Shown here piece by piece: positions 16,471-24,376 of a stretch of 45,070 bases of DNA (the first letter of the stretch is position 1; every line of letters starts with the position of its first letter). This DNA is from Saprospiraceae bacterium (GTDB lineage Bacteria; Bacteroidota; Bacteroidia; Chitinophagales; Saprospiraceae), in NCBI GenBank assembly GCA_021298575.1, contig JAJTFM010000036.1, positions 1-45,070 of the forward strand, given 5' to 3'. Below the pieces are notes generated by a model that made no database searches, was not told where the DNA came from, and saw nothing but the letters and a program-made list of their open reading frames with translations. The position numbers were made by a program, and so were the translations under genes.

Positions 16471-17550
16471 ATGTCAGGTAACTCTTTCGGAACAATTTTC
16501 AGGCTGACCACTTTCGGTGAATCGCATGGTCCTGCCATTGGCTGTGTGGTGGACGGTTGTCCGGCAGGTCTCGATTTTGATTCAGCATTTATACAGAACG
16601 AACTCGACCGGCGCCGGCCCGGTCAGAGCCGCATTGTGACGCAGCGAAAGGAATCCGATTCCTTTGAGGTGCTGAGTGGCGTTTTTGAGGGTAAAACTAC
16701 CGGCACACCTATTGCGCTGCTTATCAGAAATGAAAACCAGCGAGGTGCCGACTACGATCATCTCGCAGAAGCGTTTCGCCCCGGGCATGCCGACTACACC
16801 TGGGAGGCCAAGTACGGGCATCGCGACTTTCGCGGAGGCGGACGCTCGAGCGCGCGCGAGACGGCTGCGCGTGTGGCCGGGGGGGCAATAGCCAAACTGC
16901 TGCTCGGAAACAGTGGAATTAAAATCAATGCCTACGTGAGCCAGGTCGGAGATATTTCGCTGAATCGTCCATATAGCGAACTGGATTTTTCACAGACAGA
17001 GAGTAATCCTGTCAGGTGTCCGGATCAGGAAACTGCAGCGCGAATGGAAGAACTGATTATGCAGATCAGGAAAGAAGGTGATACCATCGGCGGGGTTGTC
17101 AGCTGTGTCATAAGCGGTTGTCCTGTCGGATTGGGACAGCCAGTATTCGACAAGTTGCATGCTGATCTGGGGAAGGCCATGCTTAGTATCAATGCAGTGA
17201 AAGGATTTGAGTATGGATCCGGATTTTCAGGCGCCTCCATGCGCGGATCAGTGCATAATGACATTTATGAGTCTGACGGAGACTCAGTTACTACCCGAAC
17301 CAACCATTCCGGTGGAATTCAGGGAGGTATTTCCAACGGAATGGATATTTTTTTCAGAACGGCATTCAAGCCGGTTGCCACTATTATGCGTGATCAGGAG
17401 AGTGTCAACAGTGCCGGTGAGCGAATCATACTGAAAGGCAAGGGCCGGCATGATCCGTGCGTGGTGCCACGCGCCGTGCCTGTCGTGGAAGCCATGGCAG
17501 CGCTTGTGCTGGCCGATCACCTGCTTCTGATGCGTACAGATCGTTTATGA
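16471..17550 (+). CDS. aroC: Chorismate synthase
   Basis: The 359-residue protein makes chorismate from 5-enolpyruvylshikimate 3-phosphate, the last step of the shikimate pathway, and needs reduced FMN. Signature segments are [18 protein letters not shown] near the N-terminus, [20 protein letters not shown], then [18 protein letters not shown], and the C-terminal [20 protein letters not shown]. Length and motif order match the family, and no frame damage is present. It starts 11 bases after the mutarotase gene and its 3' end overlaps the converging CPBP protease gene by 6 bases. No other aromatic amino acid genes are in the window. Confidence 0.97.
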   Translation: MSGNSFGTIFRLTTFGESHGPAIGCVVDGCPAGLDFDSAFIQNELDRRRPGQSRIVTQRKESDSFEVLSGVFEGKTTGTPIALLIRNENQRGADYDHLAEAFRPGHADYTWEAKYGHRDFRGGGRSSARETAARVAGGAIAKLLLGNSGIKINAYVSQVGDISLNRPYSELDFSQTESNPVRCPDQETAARMEELIMQIRKEGDTIGGVVSCVISGCPVGLGQPVFDKLHADLGKAMLSINAVKGFEYGSGFSGASMRGSVHNDIYESDGDSVTTRTNHSGGIQGGISNGMDIFFRTAFKPVATIMRDQESVNSAGERIILKGKGRHDPCVVPRAVPVVEAMAALVLADHLLLMRTDRL

Positions 17551-18460
17551 CTGGTACCCCTTGTTATCGGTGCGTTTGTTGATGAGAGTAATTACCCCGG
17601 CTGCCAGCAGTAGTGAGAGCAGGGCAGCAACCACCGGTACACTGATGTCGTCTTCCAGATTGACAGATGACAGTCCCTGTTTGTGCAGATATTGCCCGAG
17701 TACCTGTGCCCCGTTGTTGAAAAGGTGCGCAATGGAAGGAACCCACAGGTTGCCGCTCTTCCAGTACAACCAGCCCAATACCATTCCCAGTACCAGTCGC
17801 GGAATAAACCCTTCCATTTGAAAGTGTGCCAGACTGAAAATAACCGCCGCGACGAAAAGTGCAACATACGGATTCTGCATAACGCGCATCAGCTGCCGTT
17901 GCACAATTCCTCTAAAAACAATTTCCTCTCCGATGGCTGGCAGAACCGCTATCAGAATCAGATTTCCAATCAATTCTGCGGGGTATTCCATGTTGAGCAG
18001 TCCCTTTAACACCTGTTCTGCCTGTTCCTCTGCCACTTTGAACGATTCGGGCAGGGGAATCTGCTGATTCAGTTGCAGCGTGAAAAGAACAAACGGAGTG
18101 GATATAATCATCAAAAGCAGCGCCAGCACAACGCAGATAATCGGGCCACGAGGTGTATGACCCTGTTCCGGGTCTGTAGAAAAGCCAGGCAGTGAACAAA
18201 CCGCTGGCACAGAAGCCCGTCAAATGCCCCAGGCCGAGCTGAATCCTGATCTGCCACCTGTCGGCTTCCGGGGAGTCGGGCAACAGAGAAAGCGTGATAT
18301 CCCACCCGGCTAAATGCGCAATCACACCATATAATATAGCACCAATACCCGAACCAAGAATGAACAAGCCAAGTTGGGTGAGCATGACAAGTCCCGGAGC
18401 AGGGTAGGGTTGACCGACCCGGATAAAATCCCTTTCCGCTTTATTATTGTTTAGTTCCAT
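17545..18460 (-). pseudogene. CPBP intramembrane metalloprotease, frame broken by one base
   Basis: The N-terminal part, from MELNNNKAERDFIRVG with two hydrophobic helices up to SGLFTAWLF, is in one frame. The C-terminal part, from STDPEQGHTPRGPIICVV to NKGYQS, is in another. The C-terminal part holds the CPBP (ABI, CaaX protease-like) motifs GEEIVFRGIVQRQ, SLAHFQMEG and SIAHLFNNG, which supply the Glu and His metal ligands. Removing one T (one A on the plus strand at 18180-18183) restores a single protein of about 305 residues. Members cleave or process substrates within the membrane; the substrate here is unknown. The 3' end overlaps aroC by 6 bases. The error sits in a four-base homopolymer, suggesting a sequencing artefact. 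Confidence 0.85.
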
Positions 18461-18588
18461 GTGATTTGTTTGTTTCCTGATCGTGTAATTTTTTGTTTTT
18501 CAGGTTCTTGGGGGCTATCCTTGAGGTGTTACAGACTTAAGCCGCAAAAATTTATACTTCTACGGGATAAATCACCGGTTTCAGGAAG

Positions 18589-18596
18589 TAGCTTTG
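18589..18596 (+). promoter_or_regulatory. Putative -7 promoter element (TAGCTTTG) for pdxJ
   Basis: TAGCTTTG matches TAnnTTTG and ends 18 bases before the pdxJ ATG at 18615. A -33 element is not evident. The position and the 154-base gap upstream make a promoter here plausible. Confidence 0.5.
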
Positions 18597-18614
18597 CCGC
18601 CACAAGATAAGACC

Positions 18615-19328
18615 ATGACGAGACTTAGTGTAAATGTAAATAAAGTAGCGCTTCTCAGAAATTCGAGAGGCGGCAACCTGCCTGATCTGGTTCAGGTGGC
18701 CAAAGACTGTGAAACTTTTGGCGCACAGGGTATTACGGTACACCCCCGACCCGACCAGCGTCATATACGTTACGACGACGTGCCTGCCCTCAAGTCGGCA
18801 GTTACAACGGAGTTCAACATAGAGGGCTATCCTGACAGGCAATGGCTCGACCTGGTGATAGCGAACAGCCCGGATCAGGCAACGCTGGTGCCCGATGAGC
18901 CCGGCCAGCTCACATCAGACAAGGGCTGGGATACAACAGGGCAGGGTAGCAGGCTCCGGGATATTATTAAGGAGTTAAAATCGCATGGCATACGGGTTTC
19001 TGTATTTGTTGATCCGGTGGGGGCCATGGTAGAGGGTGCACTCAAAGCAGGTGCAGACAGAATTGAATTTTACACAGGACCTTATGCGCATGATTTCTCA
19101 GCTGACCCGGCTTCTGCGGTAAAGGCATATACAGATGCTGCCCGTGTGGCCAATGAACTGGGAATTGGAATTAATGCCGGCCACGATCTGAATCTCAAGA
19201 ACCTGAGCTATTTCAGAAACAACTGTCCGGGGTTGCTTGAGGTGAGTATTGGTCATGCACTGATTTCAGACGCACTTTATTACGGACTTTCCAACACTAT
19301 CAAAATGTATTTGCGACAACTTTCATAA
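18615..19328 (+). CDS. pdxJ: Pyridoxine 5'-phosphate synthase
   Basis: PdxJ condenses 1-deoxyxylulose 5-phosphate with 3-amino-2-oxopropyl phosphate to form pyridoxine 5'-phosphate in vitamin B6 synthesis. The 237-residue TIM-barrel protein shows the family segments LSVNVNKVALLRNSRGG, GITVHPRPDQRHIRYDDV, ATLVPDEPGQLTSDKGWD, RIEFYTGPYAH and the C-terminal GINAGHDLNLKNL and VSIGHALISDAL. The ATG at 18615 gives the usual start MTRLSVNVNK; an upstream TTG would overlap the promoter-like motif. Length is typical. The gene stands alone between the divergent CPBP gene and the SusC gene. Confidence 0.96.
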   Translation: MTRLSVNVNKVALLRNSRGGNLPDLVQVAKDCETFGAQGITVHPRPDQRHIRYDDVPALKSAVTTEFNIEGYPDRQWLDLVIANSPDQATLVPDEPGQLTSDKGWDTTGQGSRLRDIIKELKSHGIRVSVFVDPVGAMVEGALKAGADRIEFYTGPYAHDFSADPASAVKAYTDAARVANELGIGINAGHDLNLKNLSYFRNNCPGLLEVSIGHALISDALYYGLSNTIKMYLRQLS

Positions 19329-19401
19329 ATGTATTTTATACGGAAAAGTCGTTTCATATTTTGACAAACCGGTCAATATAAAAACTTTATTTCAATAAAA
19401 A

Positions 19402-19409
19402 TATTTTTG
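19402..19409 (+). promoter_or_regulatory. Possible -7 element (TATTTTTG) upstream of the SusC gene
   Basis: TATTTTTG matches TAnnTTTG, 58 bases before the SusC ATG. No -33 element is seen at the expected spacing. About 40 bases upstream, TTGAC (19361-19365) and GTCAA (19372-19376) form a short inverted repeat that could be an operator, but at 5 bases per arm this may be chance. Confidence 0.35.
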
Positions 19410-19467
19410 CGGCGTTTTTTGTCGTTTTTGTACATCCAACTTAATTTCTAAACCAACCATCTTTAGT

Positions 19468-22400
19468 ATGAAGCGACTACTTTCTACATTCGCTTTGGTC
19501 TTTGCGGTTCTTGGAATTGCAATGGCCCAGCGTTCGGTGACGGGTACAGTTACTGGCGACGACGGTGAGGCTCTCATCGGCGCATCAGTAGCCATCAAAG
19601 GTGCCGCAGGCGGTGCCCGTACAGACGCTAACGGCAAGTACACAGTTAATGTACCTGCCGGTTCAAGTGTTCTTGTGTTTTCCTACACAGGGTACAACAC
19701 ACAGGAAGTTACACTTGGCGCCAACAACGTTGTTGATGTTGTGCTGGCAGCCGGTGTACAACTCAATGAAGCCGTTGTAACGGCTCTTGGTATCTCCCGC
19801 GAGCAGAAATCGCTGGGTTATGCCGTTCAGCAAATCAGCGGTGACCAGGTCAGAGGGGCTCGCGATGCAAACATCGTGAACTCGCTGTCGGGTAAAATTG
19901 CCGGTGTGAACGTTGTAAACTCCTCCGGTAACGTGGGTGCTTCATCCCGTATTGTTATCCGCGGTAACAACTCTATCACTGGTGAAAACCAGCCGCTTTT
20001 TGTTGTAAACGGTATCCCTGTTGACAACTCCAACCGTGGCAACGGTAACACGCAGTTCGGTGGTGTTGACTTCGGTAACGCTATTCAGGATATTAACCCT
20101 GATGACATCGAGTCAATTTCTGTACTGAAAGGCCCTAACGCGGCGGCACTCTACGGTTCACGTGGTGCCAATGGTGTCATCCTTATCACTACCAAAACAG
20201 GTAAAGGCGCCCAGAAAGGTCTCGGTGTTTCCTACAGCGGCGACATCGGCTTCTCTCAGCCATTCCGTCTTCCTACGTATCAGAACCAGTTCGGACAGGG
20301 TGTTGACTTCCAGTTTGGCTATGTTGACGGTACCGGCAACGGACTGTTTGACGGTGTTGACGAAAGCTGGGGTCCTTCTTTCGATGCTGCTATCAATGGT
20401 GCCGACGGTATTGACAACGATGGCGACGGTCAAACTGACGAAAGCGGTGAAGGTGCACTGATAGACCAGTTCACCGGCAAGCAGCAGCCATGGGTAGCTC
20501 ACCCCGATAACGTGAACAGTATCTTCGAAACAGGTATTACATTCACTAACAATGTGGCTGTTACTGCCAATGGCGAACGTGCCAATGCCCGTTTCTCCTT
20601 CACCAACATGGATCAGAAGGGTATGGTTCCCAATACAGACCTGAAGCGTAATACCTTCAACCTGTCGCTGGGAATGAAACTGAACGACAAGATTTCTACT
20701 GACGGTAATATCACGTACACTACTCTGAACTCTAACAACCGTCCGGGTATCGGTTACGCTGGTGATAACATCATCCAGCAGACAATCTGGGCAGGACGTC
20801 AGGTGGACTGGGACTATCTCCGCGCCAACTACAATCAGCGCGATGAAATGGGCAATATTGTAAACTGGAACCACAACTACCAGAACAACCCGTTCTTTAC
20901 ACTGTACAACAACACCAAGCCACAGGCCCGTAACCGTGTGAACGGATACTACGCTGTTAATTATCAACTGCTGCCGTGGTTGAAAGCAACCGGTCGTATT
21001 GGTACTGACTACTACAATGATCACCGTGAAATTCGCTTTGAACAGGGAACAGTTGATTATCCAAACGGTCAGCTCCAGACATTCGACTACACCTCTACAG
21101 AGACGAACTCCGACCTGCTTTTCACTGCGAACAAGAATATCACGGATAATTTCTCAATTCTTGCAACTGCAGGTATCGCTCGTCGCGATAACAAACTCAC
21201 CGGTAACGAACTCACAGCGCAGGCGCTGGTTGTACCGAGCATTTTCAACTTTTCCAACGCCGACGGTGCAATCAATGTGAACCAGTTTTCACAGAAGTCG
21301 CGCATCAACTCGGTACTCGGAAGCTTGTCTCTGGGTTTCTACAACTTTATCTACCTCGACGCCTCTGCTCGTAACGACTGGTCTTCCACACTTCCGGCTT
21401 CTTCCAACAGCTACTTCTACCCGGCGCTTAACGTGGGTGTTGTACTGTCTGAAAAGGTGTCCATCCCGGGTATTTCATACCTGAAAGTGCGCGGTGGTCT
21501 GGCAAAAGCCGGTAAAGACACCGATCCTTACCGTCTGGCCTTTGTGTATGGTGCTCTTACTCCATGGGGTGGCGTTCCGTCCTTTACGGTTCCCGGATCT
21601 CGTCCGAATAATTCACTTATTCCGGAAACTGCCGAATCTGCAGAAGCTGGTCTCGAACTGCGCGCATTCAAAGATCGCGTAACACTGGATGTTACATATT
21701 ATAACACCAGCTACATCAACCAGATTATTCCGCTGAACGTTTCCTCTTCTTCCGGCTTCACCAGCCGTGTTGCCAATGCTGGTACAATCCAGAACAATGG
21801 TGTAGAGGTTCAGCTCGGACTTACTCCGGTTAACAGCAATGATTTCCGCTGGGATATCAACCTGAACTGGGCGAAGAACAATTCAATGGTTAAAGATCTC
21901 CCGGATGGAGTTACAGAAATTACCCTGAATACCAACTGGGGCCTGCGTCTTGTCGCTCGTGAAGGTGAGCCTTACGGAGTTCTGGTGGGCCGCCGTGTGA
22001 AGCGTGCACCTGATGGTCAGATCATCGTGAGCCCGACGACTGGTCGTCCAATTCAGGATGTTGATGCCAATGGAAGTAACACCAACTTTGTGCTTGGTAC
22101 CATTACGCCTGACTGGACGGGCGGTATCCGCAACACATTTACCTACAAAAACCTGTCGCTCAGTGCACTGATTGACATGCGTCAGGGTAGCGATGTGTTC
22201 TCCATGACTTACATCTTCGGTCGCTATGCCGGTGTACTCGATGAGTCTCTCGAAGGTCGTCGCACAGTTGATGAAGTTAAAAACGGCTACAACTTCGGTG
22301 GTGTTTATGAAGTTAAGGATGCCAGTGGCGCCGTAACAGGCTACGAAGCCAACACTGTTCTGCAATCTGCCGAGCAGTGGAATGCCGATTTCTACAACCG

Positions 22401-22671
22401 CCGTCACGACCGCGGTGTATTCGACGGTTCTTTCGTGAAACTGCGCGAACTGACATTGAGCTACAACCTGCCCAAGACCTGGTTCAGCAACTCATTTGTC
22501 AGCGGACTGCGGATCGCTGCTTACGGCCGCAACCTGGCGCTGCTGAAGAGCAATATCCCGCACGTGGATCCTGAAACAGCGTTCGATAACTCCAACGCGA
22601 TGCAGGGTATCGAATTCGGACAACTTCCATCAGCCCGTACATTCGGTCTGACGGTTGGTGCCAATTTCTAA
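19468..22671 (+). CDS. SusC/RagA-family TonB-dependent outer-membrane transporter
   Basis: A 1067-residue outer-membrane protein that, with a SusD lipoprotein, imports large nutrients such as oligosaccharides or peptides using TonB energy. It has a signal peptide (MKRLLSTFALVFAVLGIAMA) and a carboxypeptidase-regulatory-like N-terminal domain at ~22-105 (VTGTVTGDDGEALIGASVAI). The plug domain has IVIRGNNSITGENQPLFVVNG and SVLKGPNAAALYGSRGANGVI, followed by a 22-strand-type barrel ending in the terminal aromatic residue of LTVGANF. Near residues 311-324 it carries an aspartate-rich DGIDNDGDGQTDE segment that looks like a calcium-binding loop. The SusD gene follows after 37 bases. The substrate is not evident; no linked hydrolase is adjacent. 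Confidence 0.95.
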   Translation: MKRLLSTFALVFAVLGIAMAQRSVTGTVTGDDGEALIGASVAIKGAAGGARTDANGKYTVNVPAGSSVLVFSYTGYNTQEVTLGANNVVDVVLAAGVQLNEAVVTALGISREQKSLGYAVQQISGDQVRGARDANIVNSLSGKIAGVNVVNSSGNVGASSRIVIRGNNSITGENQPLFVVNGIPVDNSNRGNGNTQFGGVDFGNAIQDINPDDIESISVLKGPNAAALYGSRGANGVILITTKTGKGAQKGLGVSYSGDIGFSQPFRLPTYQNQFGQGVDFQFGYVDGTGNGLFDGVDESWGPSFDAAINGADGIDNDGDGQTDESGEGALIDQFTGKQQPWVAHPDNVNSIFETGITFTNNVAVTANGERANARFSFTNMDQKGMVPNTDLKRNTFNLSLGMKLNDKISTDGNITYTTLNSNNRPGIGYAGDNIIQQTIWAGRQVDWDYLRANYNQRDEMGNIVNWNHNYQNNPFFTLYNNTKPQARNRVNGYYAVNYQLLPWLKATGRIGTDYYNDHREIRFEQGTVDYPNGQLQTFDYTSTETNSDLLFTANKNITDNFSILATAGIARRDNKLTGNELTAQALVVPSIFNFSNADGAINVNQFSQKSRINSVLGSLSLGFYNFIYLDASARNDWSSTLPASSNSYFYPALNVGVVLSEKVSIPGISYLKVRGGLAKAGKDTDPYRLAFVYGALTPWGGVPSFTVPGSRPNNSLIPETAESAEAGLELRAFKDRVTLDVTYYNTSYINQIIPLNVSSSSGFTSRVANAGTIQNNGVEVQLGLTPVNSNDFRWDINLNWAKNNSMVKDLPDGVTEITLNTNWGLRLVAREGEPYGVLVGRRVKRAPDGQIIVSPTTGRPIQDVDANGSNTNFVLGTITPDWTGGIRNTFTYKNLSLSALIDMRQGSDVFSMTYIFGRYAGVLDESLEGRRTVDEVKNGYNFGGVYEVKDASGAVTGYEANTVLQSAEQWNADFYNRRHDRGVFDGSFVKLRELTLSYNLPKTWFSNSFVSGLRIAAYGRNLALLKSNIPHVDPETAFDNSNAMQGIEFGQLPSARTFGLTVGANF

Positions 22672-22708
22672 TGCACTGGCAATTAACAACATTAAAACTT
22701 GAATTTCT

Positions 22709-23957
22709 ATGAAAAATATCAAAGTTTGGATGCTGATCCTGATGGTTGCATTTTCGAATGCCTGCACCAAGGATTTTGAAAGCATCAACACCAATCCCAA
22801 CCGTCCTGAAGAGGTGCCTCTCGAGAACGTGTTAATTTCTGCTGTCTCTCAGGGTGTTCGCCGTACACACGGTGCCAGCATGAACATGACTTATGCCGGT
22901 CTGTGGGCACAGCACTACGCCAAGATTCAGTATATTGATGAAGACTGGTACGAATACCGTCCGGATGCACTCACAGCGCACTGGGATGGTATGTACACCG
23001 GCCCGCTCGCCGATCTGCAGGATATCATCAGCCGCGCTCCAAATCCGAGCAATATGCGTGCTGCTGCCATGACCATGAAGGCATATTACTTCTCAATCAT
23101 GACCGATATGTGGGGTAATATCCCGTACAGCGAGGCGCTTGACCCCGATCGCACATTCACACCTGTTTACGACAGCCAGGAATCAATCTACGCTGATCTG
23201 ATTACCCAGCTTAAGACGGCTGCCGATATGTTTGATGCCGGTGGCGATAACCTCGGTGCAGGCGATCTGTTTTACAATGGTGATGTTACACTTTGGAAAA
23301 ACTCCGGGTGCATCCAACCCGATCTACAGCAACAAAAATAACGATGGCCGTAACGACCACGCCGTGAGCAAAACCCTGGTTGACCTCATGACTGGTGACC
23401 CGCGTCTGCCTGTATTCGCCGATGTGAATAATGCCGGTGTTTATGTAGGTCAGCCCAACGGTACAGTTGAGCCAAACCCGTTCTCTGCTGTATCTCAGAT
23501 CGGTACTGCATTCCGCAATGATCCGACCAATCCGTCGTACCTCTTCACTTATGCAGAAGTGCTGTTCATCAAATCTGAAGCAAACAACGACAAACAGGCT
23601 TACCTGGATGCTATCGCTGCCTCTTGCGAACAGCATGGTGTAACTGCCGACGCTGCTTTCCTCGGAACAGTCGGTGCTGCTTACGATGCCAATGCTGCCC
23701 GCGCCCGCGCTACGCACAAGTGGGTTGCACTGTTTGGTGATGGCTGCGAGGCTTTCTCCGAATTCCGCCGTACGGGCTACCCTGCTGAAGTAGTGGAAGT
23801 TCCGAAGAGTTCTTTCCCGGGTCAGGGTGTACCTCGTCGCTTTGCCTATCCTACAAGCGAAACAGGCAATAACAAGGCCAACCTCGAAGCCGCTATTCAG
23901 GCTCATAGTGTTGATGCAACCGGTATTTTCGGAAACAAAATGTGGTGGGCCCAGTAA
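22709..23957 (+). pseudogene. SusD/RagB-like outer-membrane lipoprotein with frame change and missing internal segment
   Basis: The SusD partner binds substrate over the SusC pore. The first frame gives a lipoprotein signal (MLILMVAFSNAC) and the SusD-like helices up to DLFYNGDVTLWKNSG. The second gives SNPIYSNKNNDGRNDHAV, DPRLPVFADVNNAGVYVGQPNG, LFTYAEVLFIKSEA, KWVALFGDGCEAFSEFRRTGYP and the end NKMWWAQ. In this family the WKK motif is normally followed by FANSLRLRLAMR and some 50 further residues before the NPIY region. That part is absent from every frame, so about 50-60 residues appear deleted at about 23300-23310 together with the frame change. The remaining parts look well conserved. 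It is either an assembly deletion or a recent real one. Confidence 0.88.
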
Positions 23958-23989
23958 TTTTCTGACTCCCCTGAACAAGCTCTAAAATA

Positions 23990-24025
23990 AAACCCCGCAT
24001 TCTTCTCAGGAAGAGTGCGGGGTTT
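23990..24025 (+). terminator. Strong intrinsic terminator after the SusC/SusD operon
   Basis: AAACCCCGCA (23990-23999) pairs with TGCGGGGTTT (24016-24025), and the inner TTCTTC/GAAGAG extends the helix to about 16 pairs around a TCAG loop. It lies 32 bases after the SusD stop. The A-rich left flank also allows termination from the other strand. Confidence 0.88.
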
Positions 24026-24050
24026 GTCATTGTATATGGTACCGGATGAG

Positions 24051-24245
24051 TCATTCAATATGAACATCTACCTTTTTGGCGGGACCCTTGTCGGGTGTAT
24101 TTTTATCTTCTCATACCCTCTGGCGGCGACCAGCTCTCTCTGTTCGAGTGTTGAATAATTACTCTATGCCTGTTTTATGGCTTCTTCGATGGTGAGTCTT
24201 CAAATGCCTCGTCGAATATCCGCTGAAAAATGCCGTTAATTGGTC
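24051..24245 (-). pseudogene. Possible degraded coding remnant, identity unknown
   Basis: On the minus strand three protein-like stretches lie in different frames one after another: INGIFQRIFDEAFE, then RLTIEEAIKQA, a stop, SNYSTLEQRELVAARGYE, then DKNTPDKGPAKKVDVHIE followed by TGA at 24051-24053. Read together they resemble one charged helical C-terminus interrupted by two frame changes and a nonsense codon. No start or upstream domain is present, because the region above it is the inverted repeat and then a different gene. I do not recognise the family. The call rests only on the protein-like composition and could be chance. Confidence 0.3.
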
Positions 24246-24310
24246 AGTACAAATGAAGTACGACTTTGAACTAAAATTACACGATTTTGAATACATTAAC
24301 ACAACAGGCA

Positions 24311-24360
24311 GTTTTGTAACCTGGCCTGGAAATCGAGGATTCCAGGCCAGGTTACAAAAC
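24311..24360. repeat. Perfect 21-bp inverted repeat with 8-base loop
   Basis: The arm at 24311-24331 (starting GTTTTGTAACCTGGCC) is exactly repeated in inverse at 24340-24360, around the loop ATCGAGGA. It starts 17 bases after the stop codon of the pspC gene on the minus strand. No long T tract follows on either strand, although the outer arms hold GTTTTG/CAAAAC. It may act as a terminator or mRNA-stabilising hairpin for pspC, or be the relic of a small mobile element beside the degraded remnant. Confidence 0.85.
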
Positions 24361-24376
24361 AGTCTTTGCCTGAGGA

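Noticed and set aside
19361-19389. TTGACA resembling a sigma-70 -35 element before SusC
   Set aside because: No TATAAT at 17 bases, and Bacteroidota housekeeping promoters use a different consensus.
20158-21024. A 288-codon open frame on the minus strand within SusC
   Set aside because: Val/Thr-rich translation opposite a highly conserved SusC gene; a shadow of its codon pattern.
23232-23957. The second half of SusD as an independent gene
   Set aside because: Its first ~25 residues are a frame shadow of the first half, and the remainder is the family C-terminus; it has no signal peptide of its own.
24311-24360. Insertion-sequence end formed by the inverted repeat
   Set aside because: No transposase frame and no flanking direct target duplication was seen, so an IS call is not supported; only a generic repeat is reported.
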